Under the pieces are notes generated by a model, which worked only from the letters and a program-made list of their open reading frames with translations, ran no database searches and was not told the origin of the DNA. From assembly GCA_015680905.1 (NCBI GenBank), contig CM027383.1, positions 92,268,001 to 92,332,000 of the forward strand: DNA of 64,000 bases, in the 5' to 3' direction. The stretch's first letter is position 1. Each line of letters opens with the position of its first letter. Made by a program: the position numbers and the translations under genes. Shown here piece by piece: positions 46,709-59,300 of this stretch. This DNA comes from Coptis chinensis. Taxonomy: Eukaryota; Streptophyta; Magnoliopsida; Ranunculales; Ranunculaceae.

Positions 46709-47719
46709 CATTAATATTGATTTGGTGTGGCTAGTCACCACATACCTTGTCCGCAAAAGAGACTGTGTTAGCAGTTCGCAGTTACTTTCGGTTTGGGCGA
46801 GCTGTTATAGCGGTGATATTCATTGGTGTTTCTATTATTTTTTCCGTGTTAACTACTTGCAAAGCTTGAATAGTAGCTTGTGTAGTTGTGTTACCCTTGC
46901 TAGGATTTTCCATCTCATAAAGATCTATGTTTTAGTTTTTCTTTTCTGAACTCAACACTGTGAGCATAGGAGGATTTTACCATAAAAGGAACTAAGTCTT
47001 ATGTTCGTTTACTGTATACAACAATTGCTGAAATAAAATTTCCATTTATGTACCTGCCTCGAGCATAGGAGAAATGCCCGATGAACTAGACTTCTCTCGT
47101 GAACAAAAATTGCAAAGTTCTCATTTACACAGAATTTAATGCAAGGGCAGACACTTCAAATGTGTAATCATAACTATAAGCAGAATATTCAACATAGTTT
47201 TAATCAAGTACTCTTAAGTACTTGTTCTCATGGAGCATGCGATCTCTTTCGTCTCTCGGAAAACAAGTGATGGTTGTGTCCATACAGACTTCCTTCAGGC
47301 TAGATCCAAAATTCAACCTAGTCCGTCCTCAACAAGGCCAACTAGTAGACTTCTAAAAGAAGAACATAGTTGTTATGGTACAACACCAACTCCACTATCG
47401 ATTTTTATCACCTGCGGATATGAAAATGAAGTTACTTATCAACTTGTAATAGCCATTCCAATGATTCACGAAACAAAAGCTTAACACGAAAACTTGAATA
47501 TATTTGTTAGATAACTAAGAGCACTCACTCCTAGCATCGCATATGGAACTTTTCTAGGTTTCCATATAAAAAAACTCCCACTCCTCCCTATATTCTTGGT
47601 CGAAAATGGATTCCAAGCTACATAGAACCTTTTTCATGTCCATAGCAAAACCTCGCTTTGGAATCGCTGCAGATCTTATTAGTTTGTCGGACAATAGCCT
47701 AACGATGATTACTAAACCC
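46709..47719. other. About 1 kb without a recognised gene, copy B
   Basis: Duplicate of 26212-27220 and nearly identical to it. No domain found. Confidence 0.5.
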
Positions 47720-47903
47720 CTAAGTTACATTGACACGGTTCGTGTGTCCATATCCGACACGGATATGGAGTGTCTGACATGGAGAAATATAAAAAACTAA
47801 GGTATATCACACACAATATGTGTCCAAGTGTGTCCGATATGAACACGTGGATACGTATCCGACACAGATTATTTTTGAAATATGGTGTGTCCATGTAACA
47901 TAG
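47720..47903. repeat. GTGTCCGA-rich fold-back repeat, copy B
   Basis: Duplicate of 27221-27405. Confidence 0.55.
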
Positions 47904-48290
47904 CTAAACCCTGATCAATAAATGCCTTAGCTGGTTAGAACTGAATCTATAAGCTGTACTCTCCCAACATAAAAGAGATATCACGATGCCCACGGGGAGA
48001 GCTTAGAACCATTAGAAGTAAGTTTATCTCAGATAGGCTTAAGATATGTGGCAATGAGATCAGAGGCAATAAGATATGTGGCAATGGATAAGCAATGGGG
48101 ACTCTTTTAGGGGGGACTAGTTGTGATATAACTTAAGCTACTCTAGTGATCCGGTGCCTTCTTTTTTTCCTAGAATAGTTAAAAATATTAGGTAGAGTTT
48201 TCTTATCCGTTTCTAGCTTCTTGTTTCTTTCCTTTTCTGGTAAAATCCTCCATTGTTGGCGGTGTGAGTTTAGAAAGGAAACAAACAAGC

Positions 48291-49692
48291 ATGGATCTTT
48301 ATGCATTTGAGAATCCATCCATTATTCTTGGTGAGACATGCCCTAGTAATGTACATGAAACTCCAAATATAGTGAAAGATGGAATTTGGGGCTTCCAAGG
48401 CTTCATTTGCAAAACAAAGTTAAAGGTGCTCAACCATAACAACTATCGTAGCTGATCTACCGGTCCTAGAAATGAAAGGTAACATTCATTCTATTAGACT
48501 GCCATAAAAAGCAGTTTGAAAGAGGACGCTTTACTTTAAATTCTACTTGATAGGAAGGTTAGAGTTCGAGGAAGATAAAACTAGAGGAAGTTAAAAAATA
48601 GCTCAGGAGAAATGACAACCGAAAGGAGATTGGAAAATCGTTCCATTAGGAAAGGGGTTTTTTATGATACGTCTAACTTGTGAAGAAAACTTAAGAAATA
48701 TTTGGGGTGGAGGCCCTTGGAAGTTTGGTGACCAAATTCTTCGACTTTCAAAATGGACGCCTGATTTTGATCCAGCAGTACACCGAACTTCTACAGTAGT
48801 AGTTTGGGTGAAATTTCCAAAGCTTGGACAACAGTACTGGGACTATGAAATTTTGATGTCCATAGCAAGGGGTCTTGGGAATCCAGTAGGTGTTGACAAG
48901 CATACTTTAAACCGAGACTTCGGTTTCTTCGCATTAGTTTTGGTTGAAATCGATCCTGCCAAGCCTATCCCTGGAAAAATCTTAGTGGAGGAGGGGGAAG
49001 GCAAATCTTTTTTCCAGGAGGTGGAAGTGGATAAATTGCCAAAATTTTGTCGTCACTGCAAGGTAATAGGTCATATCATGGCTAAATGTACGGTGATGAG
49101 AAGGATAAGAGACGATGATGAAAACACAGTCAGGAACACTGCATCTAAACCAAATGATCAATTGCCTAAGAGTAATACAGGCAAAGAAGCAGCAGTTATT
49201 GATCAACAGGCATGGCAGAGGAAAAATAATAATAAAAGAAATAGAATGAAGAAGAACAATAATACTCAAGTCCTGAATGCAGGAGTGAGTAGCACAAAGG
49301 ATGACCATGAGATTTTTATAGAGGCATCCGCAACAGAAGTGGGGGATATCTTTCAGGACTCAACTTCAGAACTGGAAGAGATCACTCAGCACACAACTGA
49401 TATTGAGGTTGGGGAAACAGTAGACGTTGTCAATAGTCCTACTCAAACTCCTGGAACTCTTGGACCAATCAAGATTGCAAGGACATCAATAGTGGCAGTG
49501 AACACTGGTGATCAAGTTATTGTATCAGAAAGCTTAGAGGGCCAAGTCGGTGGCACTCTTTATGAAGGTGAGCACACTGGCTGTGGGATAAGCTCAACTG
49601 ATGATTCCCACTATTTACAATTGGTAGTTGTAGATGTGAACGACCCCATCGCGATCATTCAAGTCACCCAAAAATACTTTCAGAGCTCTTAA
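48291..49692 (+). pseudogene. LINE ORF1, copy B
   Basis: The N-terminus MDLYAFENPSI starts at 48291 and is separated by frame breaks from the long ORF at 48664-49692 (342 codons). In that ORF, residues 1-75 are the DUF4283-type region (GDQILRLSKWTPDFDPA, residues 22-38). Residues 129-142 form a CX2CX4HX4C zinc knuckle (CRHCKVIGHIMAKC). A Lys/Asn-rich stretch (KNNNKRNRMKKNNN) follows, then an acidic C-terminus. This is the RNA-binding ORF1 protein of plant L1s. The internal position of the hAT insertion in the older LINE corresponds to residues 136-138 here (GHI). Confidence 0.85.
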
Positions 49693-49878
49693 TGAAGCGG
49701 ACTCGCTATTGGCATCTACCTGTTGGGCAGACATGGCTGAGGAGGCAGAAGAGACCGAGAGAGCTAAAAAAGAAGGAACATGGAGGACACAAAAGAAAAA
49801 GGCAACAAAGTCCAAGTGGATGGAGCAGGGTCTCTCACCTCCATCTACAAGGGCCAGACTCGCCTCCATAACCCAACA

Positions 49879-52800
49879 ATGAATATAAGTTATTGGAACA
49901 TAAGGGGAGTGAAAAAGGAAAAATCAATCACTTACCTAAAAGATGTCATAGCTAGTCATAAACCAGACATTATATGTTTGGCTGAACCTCTCATTTCTCC
50001 GCATACTAGGACTCCTGAGTTTCTTTGCAGGTTGGGTTTCAATGAGGACTTTGTCCATAATAATATTCCCAATAGAATAGGGAATATATAGGTTTTTTGG
50101 AGGAAAGGAATTGTAGTAAATCTCGTTGATCTGTCACATCAGCAAATTACTATTAAAACTGGTGATCTTCTTATCTCATTGGTTCATGCCAGATCACCTT
50201 ATGTGCAAAGAAGAGCACTATGGGAAGAATTATCGATGGTTTGGGTTTGAATTTGAAGCTTGGGGGCGGGATTTTAATGTTGTTACTTCGACTGTAGAAA
50301 GAAAAGGGGGAAGGCTCCCTTGTCTGACAGCAGTAAATGAGTTTGTTGATTTTATAAATGGGAATGCTCTTATGGATACTACAAGTCTCGGCTTCAAGTT
50401 TTCATGGTCAAACAAAAGACACGGAGATAGAAGAATGGTACAGAAAATTAATGGCATTTTAGTTAATCAGAAATGGATAGATGCAGCCATAGGATGGAGA
50501 AACAAGATCTTACAACAGAGATTTTTTGACCACTCCCCTATTATAGGATGGTTCACCGCTATTCCTAAGCCCCACAATATCCCTTTCAGGTTCAAGAAGC
50601 ACTGGATAAAGCACGAGAGTCTCAAAGAGGTTGTGAAACAGAGCTGGGAAGAATGCCTTTAGGATGTGCCCATCAGAAAAGTTATGAAAAAACTCAAAAG
50701 GTTGATGGAAGCTCTTAAAATATGGAGCTGGGAAACTTTCGGGGATTTGAAAAAAAAGAAAAAGAGTGTGACAGACGATCTGGAACGGATAATGAAAGAG
50801 CAAGAAGAGGACCCTTTTAATGTTCAGCTACAAGAGATGGAACTGAATAACGAAGAGGAACTAAATGGTATTTTGGATACAGAAACGGCACAATGGCGGT
50901 AGAAAGCTAGAGTTAGTGAGGCCTTTGAAGGTGACAGGAACACAACTTATTTCCATGCACTTCATAAGCTGCGAATGAATAAAGCTATGATCCTGGAGAT
51001 TTAGAAAAGTGATGGAACCATCCTTAAGCAGCAACAAGACATTAAACAACACATTGTCTCAGTGTTTGAAGCCAAGTACAAGCCACAAGCAGTCATACCC
51101 AATGTTAGACTGATGAAGCTCATACCAAAGCTTGTGAGTGATGAAGATAATGAAAATATCTCAGCAATACCTACCTTCACAGAGGTCAAACATGCTGTGT
51201 TTAACATGGACGCCAATAACTCACCAGGACTGAATGGGTTTCAAGGAACCTTTTATCAAACTTTTTGGGATATAGTGGGACTGGATGTCAGCAAAGCCAT
51301 TATCTCTTTCTTCAAAGACAACAAATTACCGCAGGGTATGAACTTAAATTTTCTAGTGCTCCTACCAAGGTAACAAATGCCAAATCTGTAAATCATTATA
51401 GACCGGTATGCCTGAGTAATTTTCTTTTTAAAATTATTACAAAAATCTTGTCTTTAAGGGTTAAACTAATGGCAACCAAGTTGATTAGCAGTGAACAACT
51501 AGGTTTCATCAAAGGCATGAATAGCTCCACGGGCATATGTTTAGCGTCTGAAATGATGAATGAGCTTGACCATAAAAGAAGGGGCGGTAACATTGGGCTG
51601 AAGTTGGACATAGTGCAAGCGTTCGATACTCTAAGCTGGGAGTTCCTTGCTAAGGTTATGCAGAGATTTGGCTTCTCCAAAAAGTGGTGTGATTGGATTG
51701 AGATTATTCTTAGCAGTGCAAAGCTTTCGGTTATGATAAATGGAGGACCATGTGGGTTCTTTGTGGCTGGAAGAGGATTGAGGCAAAGAAACCCTCTGTC
51801 TCCGTTCCTTTTCGACTTGGCAGAAGATGTTCTAAGTAGGAGAATTAATCACTGTTTTCAGGTTGGACTCGTGAAGTACATGGTGACCATCGGAGATACT
51901 CCTGGACCTACACATCTTCTATTTGCAGACAATCTCTTTCTGTTTGCAAATGGTGACATCCGAGGGCTTAGAAGACTGAAGTTGGCCCTTTCAGAGTACG
52001 ACAACAAGCTTCGGGTGGGCATGCGAGAACGTTATCTTTTCGCGGAGAGTGGTCATGGCATAGGCTATCCTTTCAAGTATACCGATACACAATATGTCGG
52101 TGTATAAATGGCCCAAGAAAAGCATCAAGGAAGGAGAAGCTGCCATACGTAACTTTATATGGTCGGGGGATCCCACTAAGAGACGGATTGTCACTCTTAA
52201 TTGGGAAAGTATTTGTAAACCCAAGGATGAAGGTGGGCTCGAAATCCGAAGGTTGGAGGAACTGAACAAAGCTCTACTCATCAAGTTAGCATGGTGTTTC
52301 TTAAATAAACAAAATGATTGGAGTATCTTCATGAACATGAAATTCACAAAAAAGGATGGAAGCTTTCTCACATACCACAAGCCCTCATCGGTTTGGCCAG
52401 GCCTTAGAGGTGCTTTGCATGATGTAAAACCATTCACTGGATGGATCATAGGAAAAGGTGACAAGGTGGACCTATGGAGAGATAATTAGGCAGGGCAATC
52501 GGTCATGGAACTGCTCCCGAGGTTAACTGGTCTGGTTTCAAAGCAAAAGTAGCAAATGTTATAGAAGACAATAAATGGAAGTTCCCGGAGGTAGTAGCTG
52601 AAGTATTCAATCGACTGGGAATCGACTTGTCGTCCATCCCACAACCTAGTGGGGAAGAGGATGTTTGAATTTGGAAATCAGAAACTGATGGAACATTCTC
52701 GGTACAGTCCGCTTTTGAAGCAATTCAACAAAAGAAGAACAAGATCTCCTAGCATCGGAAGCTTTGGGCAGTGCATTTACACCCTGGAATAGCTTGCATT

Positions 52801-53708
52801 GCATGGAAGCTTGTGCACAAGGCGATTCCAACAGATGATAGGGTAAAAAAGGTAGGGGTAAATCTTGCATCACGATGCCACTTCTGCCATCAAAAGGAGG
52901 AAAACGCACATTACATGTTATGGGATTGCAGCAAGGTCCGAGAAATTTGGGCATGGGCAACATCCCTTGTTCGAATTAACTCTCCTGGAACATAACTTTA
53001 AAGCTTTACAGTGAGTTGCAAAAGACAGAAGCACTGTTATTCAAGACTTGTGGAACGCTGCCATAGTCCACATTATGGTGCAGGTATGGAAAACTCGGAA
53101 CAGGGAACACTTTGAGGACATTCCTATCCACTTGAGTACCATTAAGAGAGAAGTTCGTAAGGGGATCAAGGTCTCGGGCTGGCTGTCACAAGGAAAAAAA
53201 CACAATGACATGAAAGAATTTCGCATTCTTGATAGGCTTGATGTACAAGTGAAAAGTGCCCCAGCGCAGTTGATCCAAGAAGTGCATTGGGTCGCTCCAG
53301 TGGGAAATGTCATTAAATGTAACACCAATGGATCAGCCCAAGGAGTTCCCAGTAATGGCAGGGTTGGTATAGTATGCCAGAATAAGGATTTAGGTGTGGT
53401 TGATCGGTGTTCTTGCTGTGGGTCTCGGTGGGGTAGATAGTTATCATGCTGAATGCATAGCCATAGTCATGGCAGCCGAGAAAGTGGTGGAGATGAATTG
53501 GGGTTGCATTTGGATTGAAGCCGACTCAGAAGCTACTGTAAAGGCCTTTAATGGCGATGCAATTCCATGGATGTTTAGAGCGAGATGGAAGCGAGCAATT
53601 GCACTTTTACAACACTGGAAGCTATCCCATGTCTGGAGAGAAGGCAACTTTAGCGCAGATGCAGCAACAAGGAAGGGATCCACATTATTGCCTGACACTT
53701 CAATATAG
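49879..53708 (+). pseudogene. LINE ORF2 (endonuclease, RT, RNase H), copy B
   Basis: About 1276 codons, normal for plant L1 ORF2. The endonuclease has WNIRG, CLAEPLIS, GRDFNVV (usually GGDFN) and FDHSPI. A TAG at about 50089 replaces an expected Trp in GNI-VFWRKG. RT has LKLDIVQAFDTLSW (about 51598-51640) and LLFADNLFLFANG (about 51915-51953), with Asn for the second catalytic Asp. Frameshifts occur near 51370 and 52100. The linker ends in a TAG at about 52487, where copy A has TGG. The zf-RVT finger CHFCHQKEENAHYMLWDC lies at about 52880-52930. RNase H: NTNGSA, SYHAECIAIV, IEADSEATV, GNFSADAATRKG, so only the first acidic residue is lost. Confidence 0.85.
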
Positions 53709-53779
53709 AGCACTAGTAGACCAGACTTTGTCACTAAAATAGAAAGTCCTTTTAGGACCAACTATCAATTTAGATGAAA

Positions 53780-54770
53780 AAGAATGTAACTTGTATTGTA
53801 TTTGATCAAGAAATCAAGAAATGAGGTATCTCCCTCCCCTAACCCTTGGTTCTAACTCGGTCCAAAAATAGATAAAAGTATAAACTCCCCCTCCTTTTTA
53901 ACCCATATCACATAAAATGTATTTCTCTATTATTTAGGTCTCGTTAAATAACCTCCCTTGGTTTTTTCCGAGTATAAAAAAATAGATAAAAATCTGGTCC
54001 ATTTTTATTTCCCATTTTATCTTATTTCCCATTTTTTTATCCTTTTGGGATTGAAAATTTCCCGACTATATGTAAATGTATTTTTACATAGTCATATATA
54101 TATGTAAAACTATATTTGCATAGTTATTGGAGCTATAAAAACTTAAATTTACATAGTAACTTTTGGGATTGAAAATTTTCCGACACCTGACAGAATATAT
54201 GTAAATGTATTTTTACATAGTTATATATATGTAAAACTATATTTATAAAGTCATTGGAGCTATGAAAACTTAAATTTACATAATAATTTTTGGGATTGAA
54301 AATTTTTCGACGACATCAGACAGAATATAAATTTAAATTTTCCTATGAAAAAAAATTTTATATGAAAATTTAAATTTAAATAGGTTAAGAAGACTGTGTA
54401 ATTTTATATTGTCATATGTAAATACAAATTTACATAGGATGACATCAGCCCGGTTTGTTCTTAAGCCGAAATTATAAGTAAAGATGGATGACGTGAAAAA
54501 ATTTTTTTCACATGAGAGAGTATTTTGATCTATTTTGGCTTTGATGTTATGTTTTAAATAATATGGAGGTTTTATGCATTTGTTTGCTTACAGGGGGTTT
54601 TTGTACAACCATCTAAATACCAGAGAAATTAAACCCATTGTTTGATTTGACAATTCCTTTCATTAGTAAATTTACTTACTTGCGTGCAAAAAAAAAATAG
54701 CCCCACGCGTGCAAAAAAAAAAAAAAATAGCCCCACGCGTGCAAAAAAAAAATAGCCCCACATAGGTATT
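53780..54770. repeat. AT-rich tandem repeats downstream of LINE B
   Basis: Equivalent of 33264-34390. The first about 220 bp are a scrambled version of the 277-bp unit, with pieces such as CCAAAAATAGATAAAA out of place. The ~119-bp units follow at about 54045, 54162 and 54281. At 54686-54760 a GCGTGC-A(n)-TAGCCCCAC unit occurs three times, once in copy A. Confidence 0.75.
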
Positions 54771-55922
54771 ACGAGGTCAAATGAAACTGCTTATACAGTT
54801 TTTCAATGGAGACGTGAAAGACCAAGTGGAGCAAACTGATACGGCATAGCATCACACCAAGACACCATAACCTGGAAAGTGGCCAAAGCTAACCTAATCA
54901 AGTATGATGGAATTGTCAAAACAGGCTCTTTACCTCTATCAAATTGTGTACTACTATGCACTCATCACAAACAATTAGGCGGCAATAATAGTATGTAGCT
55001 GGTAGCATCAGCTTCTAATTCAACTGTTAGTCTTGGCCCTTGGGCAGTTGAATGATTTGTTAAACCCTAAAGGACCTTGCTTATTAAGACTTTCAACAAT
55101 TCAATGTCAGGGGAGTTTACCTACTCAACCAACAGGGAGATGCGCAAATAGCACTTCAAGACCAGGGTTCTTCCACGTGCTCAACTAGGGAAATTAGAAA
55201 TAAGGTTGACATTATGTGTAGTCTTTTAGCAAAGGACAAAATAGGAATTTAGAAGAGAATCTCCCATTCTGGTCAAATAGTTCAGACTCGACACTCTCTG
55301 CTCAGTCTCAAAGCAGGTATAGCATCCAACCTCCCCAAGAGGATATGACATATTGAACTGCCAAATCCCATATGCAATATGCACATTATCTAAACAAAGG
55401 CGGAACTGAAATAGTCTAGAAAATAGTAAGAACAAAGGTCCCTGATCCAACCATTTATCCTCCCCAACCCTTATCCTAGCCTACTTTCGCACTCCGATTG
55501 GAATTCCCCATACCTATACAACCACTCTGCTACATAACCTGGATGTTGGTTATCGTTCAAGTTCAAAATTACCAGAAGAAGGGAGCAATCGCACAACAGA
55601 TGAACCATAAAAAACATATATTGTACTCATAAAAAGAAAGTATAGTAACCTAATATATGTATTATACATTTGTACATCTTTTTTATTTGAAAAAAAAAGA
55701 GCATGAATCAGCCGTGCTACTGCATGAAGTATCTATGCTACAAGAAATACGTATCTATGGTACTCATAAATTAAAGAGTCGCTATCAGGCACAATTTCAA
55801 TAAAAAAAACAATTTATGAAATTATGACAAGTTAAAAAAAATAGACTTAAAAAACAGAACAATAGAGATTAGGTGGAAGGCATACACAACGGAACAGGAT
55901 CCAAGTCATCCTTCAAAAGGCA
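54771..55922. other. No clear gene, copy B
   Basis: Duplicate of 34391-35545, with no recognised domain. Confidence 0.4.
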
Positions 55923-56368
55923 TGTTAGCTCCTGTAAAGCAGGGATGTTCTCTGCCGCAAAAAGCATTATGTGGGCCATTCTCTTATCATCATGGTCAAT
56001 AAAGGACATCTTGTGCATACAGGTTAGGAGTGCAACTTTGGTTTATGAATCTCGCAACGCTCCCACACTCTGTTGCATCAATAAAGAAGGGCAAATCCCC
56101 CACACTAACAGAGGGTGAAGTAGATTTCAAGTCCGGCGGTATCAAGCTTGAGGATCCCAAGGCACTGCATTATCTTCACGGCCTTGCCCAATATCAATTA
56201 GAAACTCATCATTAGCAGTCCTTTGTTCAGCTTTCCTCTCTTGGAGCAGCTCCCCTATATACTCGCATATAAAACTTCCCGAGGGAATGGAACTCAGGGA
56301 TCTAACACCCCAACCCCTTGATTCAGCCTTAAAAATCTCAAGTTGATGCTTTATGCCATGCTGACTGT
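55923..56368 (-). pseudogene. SUVH-type SET-domain fragment, copy B
   Basis: Duplicate of 35546-35990 with the same SET blocks (FICEYIGELL, EQRTANDEFLIDIG, SVARFINQSCTPNLYAQ, IMLFAAENIPALQELT). After LQELTCL this copy has one extra A on the plus strand (TTCAAAAGG against TTCAAAGG), which lengthens the last frame. The sequence after LQELT does not match SUVH proteins in either copy, marking the fragment edge. Confidence 0.8.
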
Positions 56369-56390
56369 AAAGGGGTGTTTTGGATTTCTT

Positions 56391-59300
56391 GTTGGGACCG
56401 AAGTTAAACTTCGTTTAACCGCCCTACGATATCTTCTTAGTTTTTTCTTTTCCTTCTTTTCTGGGAGAGAGGAATCAGGCCCGACGTAGTTCAATCAGGT
56501 GGTATTTATAGACATAGGGAAGGATCAATCTAGAAGACACGTGTGTTAATGCTACACGTGTAAGGTCGAGATCGTGAATGAGTGTCGAAATTTGGTTATA
56601 TTATAAGTCATGCACTCATTGGGTGTTAATGAGGTTATCCTTATTTTCGGGGATGGGTAATGATTACCACTAATGGTTATCATTACCCGGTATGCTCGCC
56701 ATGTGCTCAGATCTTGAAATATCTTCGTCCCTCCTTTTTCGTAGGTCGCTTCTTGGAGCCGCCTCCGCGATTCGGTCTCGGTGGTCGGCGTCTCCGAAGT
56801 TCGCTTTACGTTGCACGCGAAGCATAATAAGATATCGCCCCCTACCGCGGCCCCCTCGGTAGAATGTTTATGCCATAGGAAACATTATCGAGAGAGAAAG
56901 AATGTGGATGGAACGTGTGTGGTGGACGACTTCGACTAGGACGACATAACTTTCGAATTCACGATCGCCGATGCTTTGGCGGGGAAAGGGAAGTTATGTC
57001 GTAGCATACGCACGCGATGTAATCGTAGTAGTTGGGAGAGAAACGTGTCGCCGCATTATTCGAACTGCTGAAAAAAGATTACCTTGGAACACGATGTGCG
57101 GGCTATAGCCTAAATGGTGAATCATAGCTTTTGGTAACTGAACAGGCGGTTTATACAAAATCGAATTTGGGACATTGAAAAGGCATTGCGTGTTTTCTTC
57201 TTCCACAAAAACGCAAGCTAGGGTTCCTCAGGTGAGTGCTTCTGCTGCTATTATCTTTCCATTTTCAATTTGCTTTCCTCCCTGTCAGTGCGTTTTGCTA
57301 AATAGGTAGGTCACCATAAAGGTATAGGGTTTCAGCTTGAGTAATTGGTAGAAAAAAGAAAAACTTGCCATAATGTCTGACTCTGATGACACTCGATCGG
57401 AGGAGGTCCGAGAGATATCCTTGAGTTGTGGAGAGTACGAGGATGAAGAAGCAGTGAGTGTTGGTGTAGAGGTTGATTTGGAAGAAGAGGATAGGATAGG
57501 TGAGGGTAATGCCCGATCTAGGTCGAGGTGGCGTGGCGCGACGTCAAGTCGAGGGATATGTCGTCATCAAAGCGATGTGCCCCTTTAGAAGTGTAAACCG
57601 TCGGCCGCTAACTCGTTCCCGAACCGGGGGCATATGATATTAATGTCCCCGACGGAAATATACTGAACCACGATTGAGTGAAAATGTTAAGTAGTGAGGG
57701 TACAACCCCCCGAATGGTGGAATAATAATCTGTGAGGGCTACGGTGAGAGCGATATGCACATACCGTTTCGAACCCGGTATCGCGACTTCTTGGCGCTTT
57801 GTTGGAAGTCTCCCTGTCGGTTCAGAGGTAACACCGGGCGATTATTTAAGGTGTTCGACAACTTTGAATGCAAGTGGGGAATATGACATAGTGGTATCGA
57901 CATAGTGGAACACTATGTGGTGCAGCGATCGGGGAACATGAACTTTAGCTTGCGCACCATGACGACGCCAGCGTCTGGCGTGATCGATGGAGTAAGCAAT
58001 GAGGCCTGGACTAAGAGGCGTTGTTGCTAGTTAGCAACTACCGCGGTGAAGCGGGTGTATACCGCAAACTAGGATTTGTAACATATCCGGTGGGTAGGAC
58101 ATTTATCCGTTGTTTCTTGTCGTAACGCGTTTGATAGTTACTCTAACGGGACCTTGTTTTACTTTGTCCGCAGAGTTTTTCGTGAAGTTTAACCGATCGT
58201 GGGGAAATAGAGAGGTTCGCGGTTGATTTCGCGGAAGAAAAGCGAAAGTTGCTGAAGTTGCGCGACTTTTTGTGGAAAAGGGTGGGCCCGCAATCCGGGA
58301 AAAAGGAAGGCGCAAAAAGACCGAGCTCGAGGTCAAATAAGGGAAGAGTCGATGGGAGGCGCGAACGAGTGACTTAGTAACGAGCGAGAGAGAGGCAACG
58401 GGCGATGGCGGTCGAGGCGACTGCTAGAGGTGGTACCTCGGGCGGGAGGATCGAAGCTTCATACGAAGGAGGTTCGATCGATACCCCTGTGGAGTTGGAA
58501 ACGGTGGCTTTCAATCCTCGAGCGAGGAGCAGGTCGGAGAAGAGGCCGTGCGACGCCCGAGCAAGACATCCGCCCGAACCATTTAAAAGCGGCGCACTTG
58601 GAGAGAGAGCTCTAGCGCCGTGGGCGGTTATGATGGTGGCCCAACTGGGGCTATGGTTTCTCGCCGGAGTGGAGCACGACCTGAGCAGGTCATGGACTTG
58701 GCCACTTTCGGGGCCGGGTCTAGTCGCGCCGGCGAAAGCGTGAATCCGATCCCCCACCATGAAAGGCTAAAGCTCCACGTAAGGCAAGTGGAAAAGCTGT
58801 TATGGTGAGTGACGACTTAGAGGGGCAGTTCGTGTTCCTGGATGAGAATGGGGTGCAACGAACTATGAAGCGAAGTGACTGTAGCTTCAGATCGAGTAAG
58901 ATATCGGGTTGCCTACTAGAACAGATAGCTGACGGATGGCAATCGCAGGGAGTTTGGATGATAAAGGGCGGCCGATAATCGGAGGCTTAATGGAAATTGC
59001 CCAATGTTTGGTATCGCGTGTCTATCTTTGTTTGATGTAACCTATCTCCGTATAGACGCTTATTGTGTTGTGGCTATTAACCATAACGTATGTATTTGTT
59101 GGTAAGTGGGTTTCAAAATTGAAGGAGATTGCGAGTTCGCGGAGGCGGATAGAGAGCGGTGGTGAAGTCGTCTCGATGAATTTGAAGAAGCGTCCTAGGA
59201 AGCCTCGAAGATGGAACGCCGAGGAACCGAAGGTTCGAAGAAAACTCATCAAGAGTCGAAGTCCGCCAAGATGTTGAAGGACACGAAAAGTGAAGAGCCG

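Larger units (their letters stand above)
48090..53790 (+). mobile_element. L1-type LINE, copy B (better preserved)
   Basis: Duplicate of the LINE at 27600-33262. ORF1 starts at 48291, ORF2 spans 49879-53708, and the 3' UTR runs into AT-rich repeats. ORF1 is open from 48664 to 49692 here, and ORF2 has fewer breaks than copy A. Still inactive as written: ORF2 has in-frame stops at about 50089 and 52487 and at least two frameshifts. Confidence 0.85.
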
